NCBI GenBank assembly: GCA_025965815.1
Contig: JAOPWF010000207.1
Coordinates: 1-10,640 of the forward strand
Direction: 5' to 3'
DNA length: 10,640 nucleotides
From: Mycobacterium sp.
GTDB lineage: Bacteria; Actinomycetota; Actinomycetes; Mycobacteriales; Mycobacteriaceae
Below are positions 7,431-10,640 of the stretch, piece by piece. Numbering within the stretch: position 1 is the first letter of the stretch; each line of letters opens with the position of its first letter. The notes under the pieces are model-generated. The model made no database searches. It saw only the letters and a list, made by a program, of their open reading frames with translations, and was not told where the DNA came from. The translations under genes were made by a program, and so were the position numbers.

Positions 7431-7449
7431 GTGGGCCCGGTGTGCCCGC
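7431..7449 (+). terminator. weak stem-loop after the operon, possible terminator
   Basis: GTGGGC (7431-7436), loop CCGGTGT, GCCCGC (7444-7449): a 6-bp GC-rich stem with one G-U pair, 46 nt after the stop of the luciferase-like gene. No T-tract follows, so it is not a classical intrinsic terminator, although actinobacterial terminators often lack one. Tentative. Confidence 0.22.
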
Positions 7450-7485
7450 AGCGGCATTTGGTCGAGCCATGCTGACGTTGAATGA

Positions 7486-7722
7486 CAGCGATCCGATCGA
7501 GCCTTCATCAGAAGAAAAGACGTGCCCAGGCAGAAGGGATCAGTCCTTCCCGCCAAGCTCACGGTCGGCGTGTCAGACCAAGCCCGGATCCACCGATTCA
7601 AGGCCGCCAACCACGGCGACCAGACGTTCCTGGGTTTCGACCCCAACATCGCCGAGCCGTGGTCATCCCAACAGGTGATGCAAGGCGTCATGAGGTTCCT
7701 CACCAAACACCTGGGCCGGTAG
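7486..7722 (+). pseudogene. short frame resembling the C-terminus of an alpha/beta-hydrolase (remnant or small ORF)
   Basis: An open frame follows an in-frame stop at 7483-7485 and ends at TAG 7720-7722; the only plausible start is GTG 7522 (66 residues) after a weak purine-rich AGAAGAAAA. The translation contains ARIHRFKAANHGDQTF, then EPWSSQQVMQGVMRFLTKHLGR. A 'xxxNHGD' followed about 30 residues later by a 'W..V...V..FL..HL' ending is how many alpha/beta-hydrolases finish, with the catalytic His in the NHG. No nucleophile elbow (GxSxG) or Asp region is found upstream in any frame, so if the relation is real this is a decayed tail. The flanks 7386-7485 and 7723-7777 show nothing coding that I recognise; a CGACGGCCGTCG palindrome lies at 7765-7776. 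It may instead be a small unrelated protein or non-coding. Family call uncertain. Confidence 0.33.
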
Positions 7723-7777
7723 AACATTGGGGCACTGAGAACATCGCGCTTGACCATCCTCGCTCGACGGCCGTCGC

Positions 7778-9973
7778 TCACTCGACTTTGAACGGAATCG
7801 TGACAAGCAGCGATGTCCCGTCCCCGGCGTGACTCGAGATCTCCATCGTGCCGCCGAGCGCCTCGACGCGGTCTGTCAGGCCGGTGAGTCCAGAACCTTT
7901 GGCCGCGTCGGCTCCCCCGATTCCGTCGTCTTGAATCGCAAGCTGGAGGTGGGCATCGTCGGCGTCGACGCGCACGTGGACCTCGGATGCTTGTGCGTGC
8001 TTGGCCACGTTGGTGAGGGCTTCGGCAACGACGTAATAGGCGGCCACTTCGGCGGATTCGGGCAACCGTTGGTGGACACCGAGCTCCAGCTCGACCGGCA
8101 CAACGGAACGGCGGCCGAGCACCTTGAGCGCGGGGCCCAGTCCTCCCTTGGACAGGATCGCCGGGTGAATCCCGTGCGAGATCTCGCGTAGATCGTCCGA
8201 CACGCCGGCCAGACCGTGGAAGATGCCAGAAATCTGCTCCTTGAGCGGGCGCAGTTCGGATGGGACACAAGCCTGCGCCGTGAGTAGCTCGAGCCCCAGT
8301 GAGACCAGCCGTTGTTGGGCACCGTCGTGCAGATCGCGCTCGAAACGGCGCCGAGCCTCGTCGCCGGCGGCCACGATCCGAGCCCGAGACGCCGTAAGTT
8401 CCGCGTGGGCCTGGGCGTTGGCGATCGCGGTCGCGACCAGATCGGCAAAGTCCCCGACCCGCGCCTCGGTGTCGGGGGGTAGCGGTTCAGGTCGTGATGA
8501 GCCGACGACGGCCGCCCCCCACAGCCGGCCGCGGACGACAATGGGCGCACCCACCGCCACGCGGATGCCCAGCTCACGGAAGCGTGCAGCGGCCGAACCG
8601 GGAGCATTCTCGAAGCTGTCCACCCGGGCGGCGCGTCCGGTGCGCAACACTCTCGCTGAGACGCTTTCGCCCTCGAGTGAGAACCGCGCCCCAACAGGCA
8701 TCGTCTTCACCCCGGGGTCGTCGTCGCGGGCCGCGAGTAGCGTGGCCGTCCCGTCGGACTGGTAGCGCCACAGCGCCGAATACTTCACCCCGAGGCACCA
8801 GGCCAACTCTGTCGTCACCGCAGAGAACACCTTAGACGGCTCGACCCCCTGCGCCACCAGTGTGGCCACCCGTCGTAACGCCGCCTGCAGCTGCGCCAGC
8901 ACGTCCAGTTTGTCCTGCTCGCGCCGCCGCTCACTCACGTCGCGACCAGCCACGTAAAGCAAGCCCTGGTCCGGCGCAACGCTCCACTCCAGCCAACGCA
9001 CGGACCCATCGCTTCTGATGACGCGGTGCTCAAACTGCGTGACCCCATGGCCACGCTTGAGATCGTCGAGCACCTCCCGCACCAGACTCAAATCGTCGGG
9101 ATGAACGAAGTCGAGAAACGACCGCGACAGCAGCTCCTTGCTCGGATACCCGAATGTTCGCTCAAAGGCTCGATTTACGCGCTTCCAGCGGGCCGGCCGG
9201 CGCCCGATACCAAGCAGGTCAGACGACAGATGGAAAAACCGCTCCAGCTCCTTGCGGCTGGCCTCCAGCGCGTTGTGTATTTCCTCGTGTTCGCATGCCG
9301 CGCCAAGCAGCAGTTCCAGGGGCGGCACCACCCGCTGGCGCAGCCGCTGCTGCATCGGCTTCGGCAGGTCGGCGGGCACCAGCAGCGTGCCGATTCGGGT
9401 GGCACCGTTGCGCAACGGGATCGCGAAATGGCGCTCGTCGGTGGAAATCGCTTCAAGCTTGAGCTCGGCAAACGCAAGCCCCAACACCTGAGCCAGTCGT
9501 TTGGCGGCCTGATCCAGTGCGGAGCCCAGGTCGCCCGTGTATAGCATCAGCCGGGACAACTCAGCCGCGAGGTCGGCCTCCTTGCGGCGCTGATCTGCCT
9601 CTGCGGCGCGCGATCGGGCCACATCCGCCAGCGTGCTGACCGACAGCGCGACCAGCAAGAAGACGGCAAGTGCCACCGCGTCCTCGGCCTGCGTCGGGAT
9701 GAAGCCAAAGACCGGCGGTATATAAAAGTAGTCGAAGGCCAGGGCGCTGGCCAGCGACGTGGCCGCCGCCAGCCAGAAGCCCCAGCCAATCGCGACGACC
9801 ACGACGCCGAGCAGGTAGACCACAACCAGAGCCGTCTCAGAGGCGAGCTGTTCCAGCGGGTAGAGCACCAGGGTCTCCACCACAACGAACGCCAAGGCGA
9901 CCGCGAGCCCCAGGGGCCGAGGTGTTGGCCGCAACGACAGCGACACCAAACGTGCGCGCGTCGATGCGTGCAT
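7778..9973 (-). CDS. NarL-family sensor histidine kinase, DUF4118-GAF-PAS-GAF-HisKA_3-HATPase
   Basis: This 731-residue membrane sensor kinase starts at ATG 9973, preceded by GAGGAAG about 3-6 nt upstream. Residues 20-120 form about four hydrophobic helices of the KdpD-like DUF4118 type, with the typical DYFYIPP (81-87) between helices. Residues about 135-235 look like a GAF-related domain (PLRNGATRIGTLLVP). A PAS domain spans about 243-350 (FGYPSKELLSRSFLDFVHPDD, then WLEWSVAPDQ and the closing GRDVSERR). A second GAF spans about 375-525. The HisKA_3 dimerisation box RRRFERDLHDGAQQRL (541-556) places the phospho-acceptor at H549. The ATPase shows the N-box EALTNVAKHA (N655), DDGIGGAD (682-689) and GSGLTGL (693-699). 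All catalytic motifs look intact. It is convergent with the monooxygenase operon, and no response regulator lies within the window, so its partner is downstream elsewhere or it is an orphan. The signal is unknown; cytoplasmic GAF/PAS domains suggest small-molecule or redox sensing. Confidence 0.92.
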   Translation of the reverse strand: MHASTRARLVSLSLRPTPRPLGLAVALAFVVVETLVLYPLEQLASETALVVVYLLGVVVVAIGWGFWLAAATSLASALAFDYFYIPPVFGFIPTQAEDAVALAVFLLVALSVSTLADVARSRAAEADQRRKEADLAAELSRLMLYTGDLGSALDQAAKRLAQVLGLAFAELKLEAISTDERHFAIPLRNGATRIGTLLVPADLPKPMQQRLRQRVVPPLELLLGAACEHEEIHNALEASRKELERFFHLSSDLLGIGRRPARWKRVNRAFERTFGYPSKELLSRSFLDFVHPDDLSLVREVLDDLKRGHGVTQFEHRVIRSDGSVRWLEWSVAPDQGLLYVAGRDVSERRREQDKLDVLAQLQAALRRVATLVAQGVEPSKVFSAVTTELAWCLGVKYSALWRYQSDGTATLLAARDDDPGVKTMPVGARFSLEGESVSARVLRTGRAARVDSFENAPGSAAARFRELGIRVAVGAPIVVRGRLWGAAVVGSSRPEPLPPDTEARVGDFADLVATAIANAQAHAELTASRARIVAAGDEARRRFERDLHDGAQQRLVSLGLELLTAQACVPSELRPLKEQISGIFHGLAGVSDDLREISHGIHPAILSKGGLGPALKVLGRRSVVPVELELGVHQRLPESAEVAAYYVVAEALTNVAKHAQASEVHVRVDADDAHLQLAIQDDGIGGADAAKGSGLTGLTDRVEALGGTMEISSHAGDGTSLLVTIPFKVE

Positions 9974-10265
9974 TTACTTCCTCATCCGAAGGGCCGCTCG
10001 CCGAAGCCCCAACCGGTGTCCAGTCGGGCTGCCGTGACGACTTCTGCGTCATAACGCACGCTCACGGTTTCACTTCAGACGAAGCCGCAGCGTGCATCGG
10101 CCTAGACCTGATCTCTGTTTCGTCGGTCGCCTCACCTCGGGCGAGAGGTTGTTCCTCGAATACGTGGCAACGCTTCAGATTCCACCGTAGAACTAGCTGC
10201 CCAGTTCGGCAGGACGAACGTTGGGCCACCCTGCTGCTCCAGTAGCAGGACGCTGGGCATTTGGA

Positions 10266-10308
10266 GCTAGCAGGTAAGCGGTTTTTCCTGTTAGCCGGGG
10301 TGGCTGAC
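10266..10308. other. two mutually exclusive hairpins
   Basis: Stem 1 pairs GCTAGCAGG (10266-10274) with CCTGTTAGC (10287-10295): nine pairs with one G-U, loop of 12 nt containing five T residues. Stem 2 pairs GTTAGCC (10290-10296) with GGCTGAC (10302-10308): seven pairs with one wobble position and loop GGGGT. Both stems need 10290-10295, so only one can form at a time. This geometry resembles attenuator or switch RNA, but it could equally be a DNA-level dyad. Transcription across it is not shown. Confidence 0.4.
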
Positions 10309-10338
10309 AAAGCATTGAGTGGAGACACCTCGTCCGTT

Positions 10339-10351
10339 CAGTGGTCCACTG
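10339..10351. promoter_or_regulatory. 13-bp palindrome CAGTGG-T-CCACTG
   Basis: Perfect 6-bp arms flank a single central base. The site lies about 40 bp left of the TGGAC repeat cluster and shares its GTCCA core. It is a possible regulator site; the binding protein is unknown. Confidence 0.3.
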
Positions 10352-10381
10352 CTGGAATCGTCCGATCATTTCTCAAGTTCG

Positions 10382-10425
10382 TGTCCAATTGGACATTCAC
10401 TGGACATTTCATTTGAGAATTGGAC
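10382..10425. promoter_or_regulatory. TGGAC repeat cluster with a 14-bp perfect palindrome, probable operator
   Basis: TGTCCAATTGGACA (10382-10395) is a perfect 14-bp palindrome. The half-site TGGAC recurs at 10390, 10401 and 10421, with TGGACATT at 10390 and 10401 and AATTGGAC at 10387 and 10418. Offsets of 11 and 31 bp are close to one and three helical turns, so the half-sites would lie on one face of the DNA. This is the look of a cooperative operator. The controlled gene is probably to the right, outside the window. Confidence 0.42.
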
Positions 10426-10448
10426 TTGACCTCCTGACCTGCGATGAT
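10420..10448 (+). promoter_or_regulatory. weak candidate rightward promoter
   Basis: TTGGAC (10420-10425), 17-bp spacer, GATGAT (10443-10448) approximates a sigma-70 type -35/-10 pair. The -35 is formed by the last TGGAC half-site, so a protein bound there would block the promoter. Both hexamers are imperfect, and an alternative pair (TTGACC at 10426 with GATTGT at 10451) is almost as good. Low confidence. Confidence 0.2.
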
Positions 10449-10640
10449 GCGATTGTCTCACGCGATGTCATCGAGCATTTGTCTAAAACTCATTTCTTCA
10501 CAACGCCGCTATCCCTCCCTTGGCGACATATCCAATCGCTGAGGGACGCAGACCAACCCCGCTCGGAAGGTTCCGTCCCGTGACGGCTATCCCAGACGTA
10601 GCTCACACATAGTCCAGCGTCAGTGGGAGATGAAAGACCC

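Larger units (their letters stand above)
9974..10640. other. 667-bp region without a convincing gene; hairpins and repeat sites
   Basis: No frame here has a recognisable family, good codon bias and a ribosome binding site together. The first part (9974-10060) is the leader of the minus-strand kinase. A small stem CCTGCT/AGCAGG (10230-10235 with 10244-10249) precedes the larger competing hairpins at 10266-10308. From about 10340 to 10510 the composition becomes clearly AT-richer than the rest of the window and holds dyads and TGGAC repeats. A short CGGAA-GG-TTCCG dyad lies at 10564-10575. The pattern suggests a regulatory region for a rightward gene beyond the edge, or old acquired DNA. No tRNA, CRISPR or insertion-sequence end is recognised. 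Confidence 0.6.

Noticed and set aside
7278..8270. Long minus-strand open frame of 330 codons
   Set aside because: It overlaps the sensor kinase and the luciferase-like gene in other frames, is rich in Arg/Pro/Ser as GC-driven shadows are, and has no recognisable domain.
9837..10052. Minus-strand 71-codon frame overlapping the kinase start, considered as a frameshifted kinase N-terminus
   Set aside because: The kinase has its own good ribosome binding site at 9973 and a normal hydrophobic N-terminus, so no frameshift is needed.
9922..10245. Plus-strand open frame of 107 codons overlapping the kinase start
   Set aside because: No ribosome binding site or family resemblance; its first part is antisense to the kinase.
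10230..10310. tRNA or attachment site
   Set aside because: The stems do not fold as a cloverleaf, no TTCGA-type T-loop is present, and no matching direct repeat is found in the window.
10062..10328. Minus-strand open frame of 88 codons upstream of the kinase
   Set aside because: No recognisable domain and no convincing ribosome binding site; it covers the hairpin region and reads like random sequence.
10341..10583. Plus-strand open frame of 80 codons with a GTG start
   Set aside because: It runs through the palindromes and TGGAC repeats, lacks a ribosome binding site, and its codon use is unlike the other genes of the window.

Overview
The window is high-GC DNA with actinobacterial character: AAGGAG-type ribosome binding sites, strong G/C preference at third codon positions, a sigma-54-activator-like regulator that has lost the sigma-54 machinery, and a NarL-type sensor kinase with a KdpD-like (DUF4118) membrane region. 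A catabolically versatile Mycobacteriales member (Mycolicibacterium, Rhodococcus or Gordonia type) fits best, but the genus cannot be fixed from the sequence alone.

Layout. Positions 1-1188 (minus) hold the N-terminal 396 residues of a GAF-domain transcriptional activator that runs off the left edge. A 230-bp divergent intergenic region (1189-1418) carries several GGTGT/ACACC inverted repeats, probably its operators. Rightward from 1419 runs a tight five-gene operon: cyclohexanone-monooxygenase-type Baeyer-Villiger monooxygenase (1419-3050), succinate-semialdehyde-type aldehyde dehydrogenase (3053-4426), zinc (R,R)-butanediol-dehydrogenase-like alcohol dehydrogenase (4444-5493), acetoin-reductase-like SDR (5529-6302) and luciferase-like flavin monooxygenase (6327-7385). 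Gaps are 2, 17, 35 and 24 nt, and the last three genes have strong Shine-Dalgarno sequences. Positions 7386-7777 hold no complete gene but contain a short frame resembling the C-terminal end of an alpha/beta-hydrolase. On the minus strand, 7778-9973 encodes a 731-residue sensor histidine kinase (DUF4118-GAF-PAS-GAF-HisKA_3-HATPase) with no response regulator in view. Positions 9974-10640 look non-coding, AT-richer towards the right, with competing hairpins and a cluster of TGGAC half-sites that may control a gene beyond the right edge.

How the genes may work together (inference). The operon has the enzyme classes to oxidise an alcohol or vicinal diol to a ketone or ketol, insert oxygen next to the carbonyl, and oxidise the resulting aldehyde to an acid. 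Two readings fit: (a) a Chn-like cyclohexanol-to-adipate pathway whose lactonase lies elsewhere; (b) a vicinal-diol route (cyclic 1,2-diol to 2-hydroxyketone to 7-hydroxylactone, which opens spontaneously to an oxo-acid, then to a diacid). Route (b) needs no lactonase and explains why two dehydrogenases of butanediol type are present. The luciferase-like enzyme could supply the first oxygenation, as LimB does in limonene degradation, but its substrate cannot be read from sequence.
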